A stretch of DNA of 64,000 bases, from positions 3,120,001 to 3,184,000 of the forward strand of contig NZ_CP087719.1 of the NCBI RefSeq assembly GCF_020991085.1. Direction: 5' to 3'. The DNA comes from Roseomonas sp. OT10 (GTDB lineage: Bacteria > Pseudomonadota > Alphaproteobacteria > Acetobacterales > Acetobacteraceae). Shown piece by piece: positions 34,141 through 43,519 of the stretch. The notes below the pieces were generated by a model. That model made no database searches, had not been told where the DNA came from, and was given only the letters and a program-made list of their open reading frames with translations. Within the stretch, counting starts at the first letter, position 1. Every line of letters begins with the position of its first letter. The position numbers and the translations under genes were made by a program.

Positions 34141-35121
34141 ATGTCCGGCTTCGCCAGCACCAAGGACCTCGCCGAGAAGACGATCTCCTTCGACGAGCTC
34201 GCCCCCGGCCTCTACGGCTACACCGCCGAGGGAGACCCCAATTCCGGCGTGGTGGTCGGCGACGACAGCGTGCTGGTGGTGGATGCCCAGGCGACGCCGC
34301 GCATGGCCCAGGACGTCATCGCGCGCATCCGCACGGTGACGGACAAGCCGGTGAAGCACGTGGTGCTCAGCCATTACCACGCCGTGCGCGTGCTCGGCGC
34401 CTCGGGCTACGAGGGGGCGGAGGTGATCGCCTCCGACGTCACGCGCGACCTGATCGTGGAGCGCGGGCAGCAGGACATGGACAGCGAGATCGGCCGCTTT
34501 CCGCGCCTGTTCCGTGGCAAGGAGAGCATCCCCGGCCTCACCTGGCCGGACATCACCTTCCACAGGCGCATGACGCTCTGGCTCGGGAAGCGGGAGGTGC
34601 AGATCATCCAGATCGGCCGCTCCCACACCGCCGGCGACACCATCGTCTGGCTGCCGAAGGAGCGCGTGCTGTTCTCCGGCGACTGCGTGGAATACGGCGC
34701 CACCCCCTATTGCGGCGACGCGCATTTCGCCGACTGGCCGGGCACGTTGGACGCCATCCGCGCGCTGAAGCCGGTGGCGCTGGTCCCCGGGCGCGGCGCC
34801 TCGCTCACCACGCCCGCGCAGATCGAGGAGGGGCTGACCGGCACCGCCGACTTCACCGCCGACCTCTTCGCCATCGCCAGGCGCGGTGTGGCCGAGGGCC
34901 GCTCGCTGAAGCAGGTCTATGACGAGGCCATGTCGGCGATGCGCCCGAAATACGGGCACTGGGTCATCTTCGAGCACTGCATGCCCTTCGACGTCTCCCG
35001 CGCCTATGACGAGGCGAAGGGCATCGACCATCCGCGCATCTGGACCGCCGAGCGCGACGTCGAGATGTGGCGCGCCCTGGAGCACGGCACGGAGATGAAG
35101 TCCGCCGAGTTGGATCACTGA
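34141..35121 (+). CDS. Metallo-beta-lactamase-fold protein with degenerate metal site
   Basis: A 326-residue MBL-fold protein. The canonical HxHxDH motif reads HYHAVR in [15 protein letters not shown], losing the aspartate and third histidine. The usual PGHG reads VPGRGAS. The other two ligand places survive, in GRSHTAGDT and [10 protein letters not shown]. At most one metal site remains, so classical dinuclear hydrolysis is unlikely. It sits between the hydroxylase pair and hmgA with short gaps, so it should serve the same pathway, perhaps on a ring-hydroxylation or CoA/lactone side product. Function unknown. Confidence 0.78.
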   Translation: MSGFASTKDLAEKTISFDELAPGLYGYTAEGDPNSGVVVGDDSVLVVDAQATPRMAQDVIARIRTVTDKPVKHVVLSHYHAVRVLGASGYEGAEVIASDVTRDLIVERGQQDMDSEIGRFPRLFRGKESIPGLTWPDITFHRRMTLWLGKREVQIIQIGRSHTAGDTIVWLPKERVLFSGDCVEYGATPYCGDAHFADWPGTLDAIRALKPVALVPGRGASLTTPAQIEEGLTGTADFTADLFAIARRGVAEGRSLKQVYDEAMSAMRPKYGHWVIFEHCMPFDVSRAYDEAKGIDHPRIWTAERDVEMWRALEHGTEMKSAELDH

Positions 35122-35132
35122 GGAGCAAGGCC

Positions 35133-36485
35133 ATGAACGTCACGCTTCGCCCCGGCCTCGCCGCGGGCACCACCCCGGCGGCGAACGAGACCGCCTACCT
35201 GTCCGGCTTCGGCAACGGCTTCGAGACGGAGGCGCTGCCCGGCGCCCTGCCGGTCGGGCGCAACTCGCCGCAGCGCTGCGCCTACGGGCTCTATGCCGAG
35301 CAGCTCTCGGGCTCGCCCTTCACCGCGCCGCGCGCCTCCAACGAGCGCTCCTGGCTCTACCGCATCCGTCCCACCGTGGCGCATTGGGGCCGCTTCGAGC
35401 GGGTCGATCCCGGCCTGTGGCGCACCGCGCCCTGCGCCGAGGTGGAGCTTCCGCCCGCCCCGCTGCGCTGGGATCCGATCCCGTTGCCCGAGGCGCCGAC
35501 CTCCTTCCTGGAGGGCATCCGCACCGTGACCACCGCGGGCGATGCGGGGTCCATGGCCGGCCTGGCGGCCTCCATCTATCTCGCCACGCGCTCCATGACC
35601 GACGAGGTCTTCTACAACGCGGATGCGGAGATGCTGTTCGTGCCGCAGCAGGGGGCGCTGCGGCTGTGGACGGAGTTCGGCATCATCGACATCGCGCCCG
35701 GCGAAATCGCCGTGATCCCGCGCGGCGTGAAGCTGCGGGTGGAGCTGCCGGCCGGTCCGGCGCGCGGCTACCTGTGCGAGAACTACGGCGGCGCCTTCAC
35801 CCTGCCGGAGCGCGGCCCGATCGGCGCCAACTGCCTGGCCAACCCGCGCGACTTCCTCACCCCCGTCGCGGCCTATGAGGACCGCGACGCGCCGACGCAA
35901 CTGACGGTGAAGTGGGGCGGCGCGCTGTGGCGGACGGAGCTGCCGCATTCGCCGCTCGACGTGGTGGCGTGGCACGGCAACTACGCGCCCTACAAGTACG
36001 ACCTGCGCCGCTACTCCCCGGTCGGGCCGGTGCTGTTCGACCATGCCGACCCCTCGATCTTCACCGTGCTCACCTCGCCCTCCGAGACGCCAGGCACGGC
36101 CAACATCGATTTCGTCATCTTCCCGGAGCGCTGGATGGTGGCGGAGAACACCTTCCGCCCGCCCTGGTACCACATGAACGTCATGAGCGAGTTCATGGGG
36201 CTGATCGAGGGCGTCTACGACGCCAAGACCGGCGGCGGCTTCGTGCCCGGCGGCTTCTCCCTGCACAACACCATGCTGCCGCACGGCCCGGACATGGCCG
36301 CCTTCGAGGCGGCGAGCGCGGTGGAGCTGAAGCCGCACAAGCTGGAGAACACGCTCGCCTTCATGTTCGAGACGCGCTTCCCGCAGAAGGTGACCCGCTT
36401 CGCCGCCGAGGCGCCGCAGCTCCAGCAGGCCTATGGCGATTACGGGCTCGGCCTGCACAGGCATTTCGATCCGAAGCGCGCGTGA
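35133..36485 (+). CDS. hmgA: Homogentisate 1,2-dioxygenase
   Basis: A 450-residue iron(II) dioxygenase that cleaves homogentisate to maleylacetoacetate. It opens with the family sequence [26 protein letters not shown]. The conserved metal/substrate region is [21 protein letters not shown], carrying His and Glu ligands. The C-terminus [14 protein letters not shown] is typical. AGGAG is seven bases from ATG 35133. The stop overlaps the fahA start by one base (TGATG). Length is normal. Confidence 0.96.
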   Translation: MNVTLRPGLAAGTTPAANETAYLSGFGNGFETEALPGALPVGRNSPQRCAYGLYAEQLSGSPFTAPRASNERSWLYRIRPTVAHWGRFERVDPGLWRTAPCAEVELPPAPLRWDPIPLPEAPTSFLEGIRTVTTAGDAGSMAGLAASIYLATRSMTDEVFYNADAEMLFVPQQGALRLWTEFGIIDIAPGEIAVIPRGVKLRVELPAGPARGYLCENYGGAFTLPERGPIGANCLANPRDFLTPVAAYEDRDAPTQLTVKWGGALWRTELPHSPLDVVAWHGNYAPYKYDLRRYSPVGPVLFDHADPSIFTVLTSPSETPGTANIDFVIFPERWMVAENTFRPPWYHMNVMSEFMGLIEGVYDAKTGGGFVPGGFSLHNTMLPHGPDMAAFEAASAVELKPHKLENTLAFMFETRFPQKVTRFAAEAPQLQQAYGDYGLGLHRHFDPKRA

Positions 36486-37786
36486 TGACGACGCCCGACG
36501 CCACGCACGACCCGTCGCGCCGCTCCTGGGTGGCCTCCGCGAACGGCCACCCGGACTTCCCGATCCAGAACCTGCCGCTGGGCGTCTTCTCGCCGCCCGG
36601 CGGCACGCCCCGCGGGGGCGTCGCGATCGGCGATGCCATCCTCGACCTGCCCGCCGCCGCCGCGCTGCTCGACGGCGCGGCACGGGAGGCGGCGGAGCTG
36701 GCGGCCGCCCCGGCGCTGAACGACCTGCTCGCCCTCGGCGCCGGGCCGCGCCAAGCGTTGCGCGCGCAGCTCTCCGCCCTGCTGGCGGAGGGGAGCCCGC
36801 ACCGCGCGGCGCTGGAGCCGCTGCTGCACCGGGCGGCGGACTGCACGATGCACCTGCCCACGCGGATCGGCGACTACACCGACTTTTACGTGGGCATCCA
36901 CCACGCCACCAATGTCGGCAAGGTGTTCCGCCCGGACAACCCGCTCCTGCCGAACTACAAGCACGTCCCCATCGGCTATCACGGCCGCGCCTCCTCGGTG
37001 CGTGTCTCCGGCACGCCGGTCCGGCGGCCGAGAGGCCAGCTCAAGGGGCCGGAGGACGCGGCGCCGCGCCACGCGCCCTGCGAGCGGCTGGACTACGAGC
37101 TGGAGCTGGCGGTCTGGATCGGACCGGGCAACCCGCTGGGCGAGCCCATCCCGGTCGGCGAGGCGGCGGCGCACGTCGCCGGCTACGGCCTGCTGAACGA
37201 CTGGTCGGCGCGCGACATCCAGGCCTGGGAGTACCAGCCGCTCGGCCCCTTCCTGGCGAAGAACTTCGGCTCCACCGTCAGCCCCTGGATCGTCACGCCG
37301 GAGGCGCTGGCTCCCTTCCGCATCCCCCAGCCGGCGCGGCCGGAGGGCGATCCCGCCCCCCTGCCCTATCTGCTCGACGCGGCGGACCAGCGGCAGGGCG
37401 GCTTCGACCTGGCGCTGGAGGTGTCGATCCTGACGCCGGCCATGCGCGCGGCGGGCATGGCGCCGCACCGGCTCGCCCTGTCCAACGCGCGGCACATGTA
37501 CTGGACGGTGGCGCAGATGGTGACGCACCACGCCTCCAACGGCTGCGACCTGAACCCGGGCGACCTGCTCGGCTCCGGCACGATCTCCGCGCCGGAGCGG
37601 GAGGGCTGCGGCTCCCTGCTGGAGACGACGCGGGGCGGACGCGAGCCGGTGGCGCTGCCCTCCGGCGAGACGCGGCGCTTCCTGGAGGATGGGGACGAGG
37701 TGATCCTCACCGCCCGTGCCACGCGCGCGGGCGCCGTTCCCATCGGCTTCGGCGCGTGCCGCGCCGCCATCCTGCCCGCCGCCTGA
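36485..37786 (+). CDS. fahA: Fumarylacetoacetase
   Basis: A 433-residue FAH, which hydrolyses fumarylacetoacetate to fumarate and acetoacetate, the final step of the pathway. It has the N-terminal FAA domain start (SWVASANGHPDFPIQNLPLGVFSP). The catalytic region is DFYVGIHHATNVGKVFRPDNPLLPNYKHVPIGYHGRASS. The metal and substrate loops include LNDWSARDIQAWEYQPLGPFLAKNFG, and LNPGDLLGSGTISAPEREGCGSLLE follows. It is translationally coupled to hmgA. Confidence 0.96.
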   Translation: MTTPDATHDPSRRSWVASANGHPDFPIQNLPLGVFSPPGGTPRGGVAIGDAILDLPAAAALLDGAAREAAELAAAPALNDLLALGAGPRQALRAQLSALLAEGSPHRAALEPLLHRAADCTMHLPTRIGDYTDFYVGIHHATNVGKVFRPDNPLLPNYKHVPIGYHGRASSVRVSGTPVRRPRGQLKGPEDAAPRHAPCERLDYELELAVWIGPGNPLGEPIPVGEAAAHVAGYGLLNDWSARDIQAWEYQPLGPFLAKNFGSTVSPWIVTPEALAPFRIPQPARPEGDPAPLPYLLDAADQRQGGFDLALEVSILTPAMRAAGMAPHRLALSNARHMYWTVAQMVTHHASNGCDLNPGDLLGSGTISAPEREGCGSLLETTRGGREPVALPSGETRRFLEDGDEVILTARATRAGAVPIGFGACRAAILPAA

Positions 37787-37876
37787 TCCCTGGCCCGCGC
37801 TTCCCTCGCGGGTCGTCCTGATCTTCCATGCACCGACAGGGCCGCCGGAACGAGCGGCCCGGGAGGAGAATCCGAG

Positions 37877-38878
37877 ATGACCGACGTCGCGCTCCGTCGC
37901 CGCTCCCTGCTCGCCACCGCCGCGGCCCTCGGCCTGCCGTCCGGCCTGCTCCTGGACCGTGCCGCCTCGGCCGCCGCCTATCCGGACCGCACTATCCGCT
38001 GGATCGTCGCCTATGCGGCCGGCGGCGGCACCGACACCCTGGCCCGGCTGGTGGGCGCGGAGCTGTCGCGGCGGCTGAAGCAGCCGATCGTCGTCGAGAA
38101 CCGCCCCGGCGCCGCGACCAACATCGGCGCCGAGGCCGCCGCCAAGGCCGCGCCCGACGGCTACACCATCTTCAGCGCGGACAACGGCACGCTGGTCTTC
38201 AACACCGGCCTGTTCCAGCGCCTGCCCTACGAGCCGGAGCGCGACTTCCGCCCGATCGGCCTGCTGGCGCGCTTCCCGCTCTTCCTCGCCGTCGCGCCGA
38301 ACTTCCCGGCGCAGAGCGCGCGCGAGCTGATCGAGCGGGCCAAGGCCGCGCCGGGGACGATCGACATGGCCTCGCCCGGCATCGGCTCGCCGCACCACCT
38401 CGCCATGGAGCGCCTGTCGCGCGAGGCGGGGCTGCGCTTCAGCCACGTCCCCTATCGCGGCGCGGCACCGGCGCTGAACGACATGCTGGCCGGCACCGTT
38501 CCCGCCATGGTGATCGACTACCCCTCGGGCGCCGAGTACCTGCGCACCGGCCGCATCCGCGCCCTGGCCGTGCTGTCGAAGACCCGGCTGGAGGATCTGC
38601 CCGACGTGCCCACCGTGCAGGAGGCGTTCGGCCTGCAGGGCTTCGAGGCCTATGCCTGGCAGGGCGTGGTGGCGCCGAAGGCCGTGCCCGACGACGTCGC
38701 GGCCGTGCTGACGCGCGAGCTGGGCGCCACGATGCAGGAGCCGGCGATCCGCAGGCGGCTGGCCGAGATCGGGCTGGAGCCGCTGACCGGTGGCCCGGCC
38801 GAGTTCCAGGCCCTGCTGGCGGCGGAGCGCGCCACCTGGCTGCCGCTGATCCGCGACCTGGGCATCAAGCTCGACTGA
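37877..38878 (+). CDS. Bug-family (TctC) substrate-binding protein in the homogentisate operon
   Basis: A 333-residue periplasmic binding protein. A Tat-like signal (LRRRSLLATAAALGLPSGLLLDRAASAA) is followed by AYPDRTIRWIVAYAAGGGTDTLARLVGAELSRRL, the standard Bug start. The LPDVPTVQEAFGLQGFEAYAWQGVVAPK region marks the C-terminal lobe. It lies between fahA and maiA, so it may recognise the aromatic acid fed to this operon, although no TctAB membrane subunits are encoded in the window. GGAGGAGAAT precedes the start. Confidence 0.92.
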   Translation: MTDVALRRRSLLATAAALGLPSGLLLDRAASAAAYPDRTIRWIVAYAAGGGTDTLARLVGAELSRRLKQPIVVENRPGAATNIGAEAAAKAAPDGYTIFSADNGTLVFNTGLFQRLPYEPERDFRPIGLLARFPLFLAVAPNFPAQSARELIERAKAAPGTIDMASPGIGSPHHLAMERLSREAGLRFSHVPYRGAAPALNDMLAGTVPAMVIDYPSGAEYLRTGRIRALAVLSKTRLEDLPDVPTVQEAFGLQGFEAYAWQGVVAPKAVPDDVAAVLTRELGATMQEPAIRRRLAEIGLEPLTGGPAEFQALLAAERATWLPLIRDLGIKLD

Positions 38879-38894
38879 GCGGAGGCCGGACAGG

Positions 38895-39545
38895 ATGCGC
38901 CTGCACGGCTACTTCCGCTCCTCCGCCGCCTGGCGCGTGCGGATCGCGCTGAACCTCAAGGGGCTGGCGGCGGACCAGGTCTCCCATCACCTGCGCCATG
39001 GCGGCCAGCGCGACCCGGCCTATCTGCGGCTGAACCCGCAGGGGCTGGTACCGGCCCTGGAGACGGGGTCCGGGGCGGTGCTGACCCAGTCCCTCGCCAT
39101 CTGTGAGTGGCTGGAGGAGGTCCACCCCGCGCCGCCGCTGCTGCCGGGGTCGCCGGAGCAGCGGGCACGCATCCGCGCCTTCGCCCTGGCCATCGCCTGC
39201 GACATCCACCCGGTGCAGAACCTGAAGGTCCTGACCCGGCTGCGCGCGCTGGGGCTGGGGAAGGAACAGGTGCAGGGCTGGGCCCGCCAGACCATCGAGG
39301 AGGGGCTGGCCGCCTGCGAGGCGCTGCTCGACGGCCAGCCCGGCCCCTTCTGCTTCGGCGACACCCCGACACTCGCCGATCTCTGCCTGGTGCCGCAGCT
39401 CGGCAATGCCCGGCGCTTCGGGGCCGACCTGTCGCCCGTTCCGCGCCTCCGCGCGGCCGAGGCGGCCTGCGCCGCCCTGCCCGCCTTCCAGGCCGCCGTG
39501 CCGGAGCTTCAGGAGGATGCGGAGCAGGGCGACGCGACCCGGTGA
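38895..39545 (+). CDS. maiA: Maleylacetoacetate isomerase
   Basis: A 216-residue zeta-class GST-type enzyme that isomerises maleylacetoacetate to fumarylacetoacetate with glutathione. The N-terminal thioredoxin-like domain has LHGYFRSSAAWRVRIALNLKGL; the zeta-class SSCSxR motif reads SSAAWR, keeping the first serines but with Ala at the cysteine place. The GSH-binding region includes NPQGLVPAL and LTQSLAICEWLEE. The helical C-terminal domain includes CDIHPVQNLKV. Together with hmgA and fahA it completes the route to fumarate and acetoacetate. Confidence 0.92.
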   Translation: MRLHGYFRSSAAWRVRIALNLKGLAADQVSHHLRHGGQRDPAYLRLNPQGLVPALETGSGAVLTQSLAICEWLEEVHPAPPLLPGSPEQRARIRAFALAIACDIHPVQNLKVLTRLRALGLGKEQVQGWARQTIEEGLAACEALLDGQPGPFCFGDTPTLADLCLVPQLGNARRFGADLSPVPRLRAAEAACAALPAFQAAVPELQEDAEQGDATR

Positions 39546-39772
39546 CGCGGTCCGCCGGATCAGCCGACGGGGCTGAACCGGCCGCACGGGCCGGGGCCTG
39601 GACCACCGTTCCGCCCTGATGGCCGAACGCGGCCATGGGGAAGGCTTGTGGCCGTAGGCCGATCGGGCCGGCTGGTGTAGAGGCGGGGGCCATGACAGGC
39701 CTCCGCCGCCCGTTGACGGCCGGGGCCCGGCACGGCCACGGCGCCCCTCCCTCCGTATCGATCAGGATCACG

Positions 39773-40816
39773 ATGCTTCCCACTGACAGGCCCCCGCTGC
39801 TGGCCACGCACAGCGGCACCTTCCATGCGGATGACTGCCTGGCCTATGTGATCCTGACCGGTGCGCTCGATCTGGGGGCGGAGGGCAGCGGCCATGCGCT
39901 GGTCCGGACCCGGGACCACGCGATCCTGAAGACGGCGGACATCGTGTGGGACGTGGGCGCCAGCGCCGATGCGGCCGCATGGCGCTTCGATCACCACCAG
40001 GCCGGCGCCCCCACGGCCCCGAACGGCGCACCGCTGAGCTCCGCCGGGCTGGTGTGGCGTGCCGTCGAGCCCGCCAGCGGCCAGTCCCTCGGCCATCGCT
40101 ACGTGCGCGGCGTTCTCGCGAAGTCGGGCTTCCCGGCCGTCACCGAGGAGACGGTGGCGCGCATCGCGGAGGCCATCCAGGCCAAGGTGGTGCGTCATGT
40201 CGACCTCGTGGACAACGGGATCGAGCGCGCCGGCCCCACCGACCTGTGTTCCCTGGTCGATGCGTTCAACGGCGCCTGGGATTCGCCGAGCCAGTCGGAC
40301 CCCGCGGCCTTCGAGGCCGAGCAGCGCCAGCGTTTCCTCGAGGCCAGCCACTGGGTCGCAGGCGCCGTGGAACGCCAGATCGAGAAGGAGCGCGGATCGG
40401 CCTTCTCCTACGAGGCGGTGGCGCGCGCCTGGGAGGACTGCAAGGCGGGCCGGAGCGGAATCCATCCCGACCTGCTGGAGCTGCCGCGGGGCATGCCCTG
40501 GCAGCGACCGGCCTTCGAACTGGCGATGCCCATCCTCTACGTGATGAGCCCGGAGGCGGATGGCCGATGGAAGGTGCAGGCGATGCCGGCGGAGAAGGGC
40601 AGCTTCGTCAACCGCCTCGACATGCCGGCAGCCTGGCGCGGCCTGCAGGACGCCGAGCTGGAGAAGGCCTGCGGCATCGCCGGGGCGATGTTCGTCCATC
40701 GCGGCGGGCATCTCGCCATCGCCTCCAGCCGGGAAGCGGCGCTCGCCCTGGCACGCGCCTGCCTGGCCAACAAGCTCTCACCGGCCGAGGCCCTCCGGAA
40801 AGCCTGGGGGCGATAG
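39773..40816 (+). CDS. MYG1-family protein (UPF0160, DHH-like nuclease/hydrolase)
   Basis: A 347-residue protein of the MYG1 family. It opens with the diagnostic ATHSGTFHADDCLAYVIL, then VWDVGASADAAAWRFDHHQAG, which carries the metal-binding DHH-like residues. The eukaryotic relative MYG1 is a 3'-5' RNA exonuclease of nucleus and mitochondria; the bacterial role is not established. ATG 39773 gives the usual N-terminus. The upstream 227 bp carry no gene I can support. Convergent with the DUF1993 gene. Confidence 0.88.
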   Translation: MLPTDRPPLLATHSGTFHADDCLAYVILTGALDLGAEGSGHALVRTRDHAILKTADIVWDVGASADAAAWRFDHHQAGAPTAPNGAPLSSAGLVWRAVEPASGQSLGHRYVRGVLAKSGFPAVTEETVARIAEAIQAKVVRHVDLVDNGIERAGPTDLCSLVDAFNGAWDSPSQSDPAAFEAEQRQRFLEASHWVAGAVERQIEKERGSAFSYEAVARAWEDCKAGRSGIHPDLLELPRGMPWQRPAFELAMPILYVMSPEADGRWKVQAMPAEKGSFVNRLDMPAAWRGLQDAELEKACGIAGAMFVHRGGHLAIASSREAALALARACLANKLSPAEALRKAWGR

Positions 40817-40910
40817 GCGCCGCCGGGCAGGCCCCGAGCCTGTCGACGCCTCGTGCGGGCTTGGTTCCGGCGGCCGGGGGCCTGCTCCGATCCTCGGCGG
40901 ACGCTCCGCG

Positions 40911-41435
40911 CTATGCCGGGCGGGTGCGCAGCCGCCCCTCATAGTCGCGCTTGCCGATCGGCACGCCCCGCGAGCGCAGGATGTCGTAGGCGGTGACGGC
41001 ATGGAAATGGACGTTGGGCAGCGAAAACGAGAGGATCAGGGTCTCCGACGTGAAGGCTAGGCGCCGCGGGCCGATCTGAAGGTCCAGGTCGCGGGCCGCC
41101 CAGCCGTTGACCTCGTCGGGGGTGTACGCCTCCAGCGCCGCTGCCGCCCTGCCCATCATGGCCTGCAGCTCCGCGAAGGGGACCGGCCCGACCAGGCCGG
41201 GCGGCTCGAATACGCCTGTCCTCGCGGCCTCCAGCCCCCACACGGCATGGTGCCAGGCCGCTTCGATCTGGAAGTGGAAGGGTGCCATGTCGTCGTAGAG
41301 CCGGGCCCCGACGAATTCATCCGGGTCGGCGCCCGTCTCGGCGCAGTGCCTGCTCGCGCGGTCGAGGAAGCCCGCAACGGCGCGCACGGTCTGCAGGAAG
41401 GTCGGCACGCTGAGTTCGTAGAATGACGTCGCCAT
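40911..41435 (-). CDS. DUF1993-family protein
   Basis: A 174-residue protein matching DUF1993: it starts MATSFYELSVPTFLQTVRAVAGFLDRA, has a central MAPFHFQIEAAWHHAVWGLEA and ends in FSLPNVHFHAVTAYDILRSRGVPIGKRDYEG. The fold is a four-helix bundle distantly related to DinB proteins. Histidines in the second and last helices could bind metal. No function is known. ATG 41435 follows a GGGAGG site; the extra upstream frame is not conserved-looking. Confidence 0.85.
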   Translation of the reverse strand: MATSFYELSVPTFLQTVRAVAGFLDRASRHCAETGADPDEFVGARLYDDMAPFHFQIEAAWHHAVWGLEAARTGVFEPPGLVGPVPFAELQAMMGRAAAALEAYTPDEVNGWAARDLDLQIGPRRLAFTSETLILSFSLPNVHFHAVTAYDILRSRGVPIGKRDYEGRLRTRPA

Positions 41436-41550
41436 CGGACCCTCCCGGACAAGGGCGCTCCTTGTGGCCGGGAATCGTGGCGCCGGCCCACCTTGCCGTA
41501 TGCCCGCCTTCCACTTGGAGCGGGCTCGTCCCGCGCCGCCCGGCCGTCCC

Positions 41551-42282
41551 CTACCCCACCCGCAGCAGCGCCGGCCCATGCCGCCGCAGCCAGTCCTGCG
41601 CCGCCTCCCGATGGGGCGTCCGGCTCGCCACCAGCGTCCAGAACCGCGCGGAATGGTTCAGCTCCCGCAGGTGCGCGACCTCATGCGCCACCACGTAGTC
41701 CAGCACCCAGCCCGGGGCCATCACCAGCCGCCAGGAGAAAGCGAGCGTCCCGTCCGGGGCGCAGGATCCCCAGCGGCTGCGGGTGTCCTTCAGCCGGATC
41801 GGGCCGGGCTTCACCCCCAGCGCCGCGGCGTGCCCGGCCGACAGGGCCAGGATGCGCCGCCGCGCCTCGGCGCGCAGGAAGTCGGCCACCCGGCGCGGCA
41901 GGAAGGCCGCCTCGCCGGAGACGACGATCTCGTTTCCCGACAGGAAGACCCCCGCCCGCGCCACCGGGTCGTGGCGGATCACATGCGGCGTCCCGCCCAG
42001 CGGCACGCCCGCCCCGTCGGCGAAGGGGATGACGGGGGACAGGGACTCCAGCCGCTCCATCACCCAGGCGGCATGGGTGGCCAGCAGGGTCATGCCCTGG
42101 CGGCGGCTGCCACGGGGCGGCAGGGTCACCACCACCTCCCCGGCGCGCGGGTCGATGCGCAGGCTGACGCGCCGCGCGCGGGCGGAGCGCTGCCAGCGCA
42201 CCGGGCAGTCCACGGGACCCGCGGCGGGGCCGACCCGCAAGGGCACGCTCTCGGTCAGCGGGTGTTCCATGCGGTGCAGCAT
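41551..42282 (-). CDS. YgjP-like zinc metallopeptidase (M48-related, DUF45)
   Basis: A 243-residue predicted metallopeptidase. The zinc motif HEVAH with downstream histidine is in YVVAHEVAHLRELNHSARFW. The preceding RSRWGSCAPDGTLAFSWRLVMAPGWVLDYV is the DUF45 signature. The N-terminal half is a beta-rich domain (VSLRIDPRAGEVVVTLPPRG). It is soluble. The substrate is unknown. ATG 42282 or 42267 could be the start. The next minus-strand gene starts 80 bp upstream. Confidence 0.88.
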   Translation of the reverse strand: MLHRMEHPLTESVPLRVGPAAGPVDCPVRWQRSARARRVSLRIDPRAGEVVVTLPPRGSRRQGMTLLATHAAWVMERLESLSPVIPFADGAGVPLGGTPHVIRHDPVARAGVFLSGNEIVVSGEAAFLPRRVADFLRAEARRRILALSAGHAAALGVKPGPIRLKDTRSRWGSCAPDGTLAFSWRLVMAPGWVLDYVVAHEVAHLRELNHSARFWTLVASRTPHREAAQDWLRRHGPALLRVG

Positions 42283-42361
42283 GGCCCGGCGCCGGGCCGG
42301 CGGTCCATGACTTGACAGGGTGCGAGGCGCGACAGGGTGGCCCCGTGACGCGCAACCCGGT

Positions 42362-42688
42362 TCAGCCGGGCAGGCCCTTCATCTCGATCTCGACGAAGGC
42401 GAAGGGCGTGTCGCCCTCGTTGATCACGTTGTGCTCCACCCCGGCCAGGCGGTCATAGGCGATGCCGGCCCTGATGGTGGCGGAGCCCGTCTGGCCCCCC
42501 GGCAGCTCCAGCGTCATGGTGCCGTCCGTCACCGGCACCACGACATAGGCCCAGCCATGGCGGTGCCAGCCCGTCTCCGCCCCCGGCGGAAAGTCCCAGC
42601 GCGTGACCCGGACACGCTCGTTGTCCGCCTGCACGGTGGCGACGGCGGGGACGCGGCAGCGCAGCGGCTCGCGGGCGGTCTGGTTCAA
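42362..42688 (-). CDS. Small cupin-domain protein
   Basis: A single-cupin protein of about 108 residues. The first cupin motif is PPGAETGWHRHGWAYVVVPVTDGTMTLELPGG; the second is VEHNVINEGDTPFAFVEIEMKG. The histidines could hold a metal ion. I propose TTG 42688 because GAGGAG stands seven bases before it; the ATG at 42823 would place about 45 residues of Pro/Ala-rich non-cupin sequence in front and overlap the next gene. Function unknown; possibly sensing or binding a small ligand. Confidence 0.75.
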   Translation of the reverse strand: MNQTAREPLRCRVPAVATVQADNERVRVTRWDFPPGAETGWHRHGWAYVVVPVTDGTMTLELPGGQTGSATIRAGIAYDRLAGVEHNVINEGDTPFAFVEIEMKGLPG

Positions 42689-42782
42689 GGCGGGCTCCTC
42701 GGATGGCGGCGCCCGGGGGGCTGCCCCGGGGCTGGCGGCAGGCTGGCAGCAAGCGGCCGTGGCGTCACGCCCCGCCCCTCCC

Positions 42783-43352
42783 TCAGGCCGCTTCCTCCCG
42801 CTTTCCCTTGCCGGGAATGGCACCCGGTGCCGCCGCGGGCACCGCCTCCGGCGTCGCCGCCACGCGGCGCACGATGCGCATCGCCCGCGCCCGCGCCTGC
42901 TCCGGCCAGCGGCCCGGCCAGGCGGCGACGTGGTCCTCCAGCGCGCCCGCGTCGCGCTCGCTCACCACCCGGCCGCCGACCGAGACCCCGGCCTGGCGCA
43001 CCGTGCCCGGATCGCCCGAGACGAGGGGGTGCCACCACGGCAGGTCCTGGCCATCCCGCACCAGGCGATAGGCGCAGGTGGGGGGCAGCCAGTCGATCTT
43101 CGCCAGCCGCGCGGGGGTCAGCTTCACGCAGTCGGGCACGCGCGACCGGCGGTTGGCATAGTCGCGGCACAGCCCCGTGCCGGTGTCGAGCAGGCGGCAG
43201 CCGACCTCCGTCCAGTGCAGCACGTCCGTATCCTCGTCGCGCAGCTTGTGCAGGCAGCAGCGACCGCAGCCGTCGCAGAGGGATTCCCACTCCGCGCGGC
43301 TCATCTGCGCCAGGGTCTTGCGCTTCCAGAAGGGCGTCGTCTCGTCGGCCAT
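42783..43352 (-). CDS. YcgN-like cysteine-cluster protein (UPF0260)
   Basis: A 189-residue UPF0260 protein, with [30 protein letters not shown] and the later cysteines in [19 protein letters not shown] and VPDCVKL. The C-x2-C-x2-CC arrangement suggests a zinc or iron-sulfur site (family 'zinc/iron-chelating domain'). It continues with [27 protein letters not shown], also conserved in the family. No reaction is known. The C-terminal ~35 residues are a low-complexity Ala/Pro tail. Confidence 0.88.
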   Translation of the reverse strand: MADETTPFWKRKTLAQMSRAEWESLCDGCGRCCLHKLRDEDTDVLHWTEVGCRLLDTGTGLCRDYANRRSRVPDCVKLTPARLAKIDWLPPTCAYRLVRDGQDLPWWHPLVSGDPGTVRQAGVSVGGRVVSERDAGALEDHVAAWPGRWPEQARARAMRIVRRVAATPEAVPAAAPGAIPGKGKREEAA

Positions 43353-43519
43353 CGGCCCAACCTACGCTCCGGCGGCCGGTGGAAACCAGCGTCCAGCGCG
43401 CATTGCGGTCCCTGGCTGCCACCGTGGCCTGCGGGACGGTGGGGGCCTGCGGGAAGGCGGGCGCGGGGATGCAGCCGGCCATCCCGGGCCCCACCCCGAT
43501 GGCCGACGCGGGCCCCGGG

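Noticed and set aside
38895-39545. maiA considered as inactive because SSCSxR reads SSAAWR
   Set aside because: The leading serines, arginine and glutathione-binding segments are kept, and the gene stays with hmgA and fahA. The cysteine is not essential in all zeta-class enzymes, so I do not claim loss of function.
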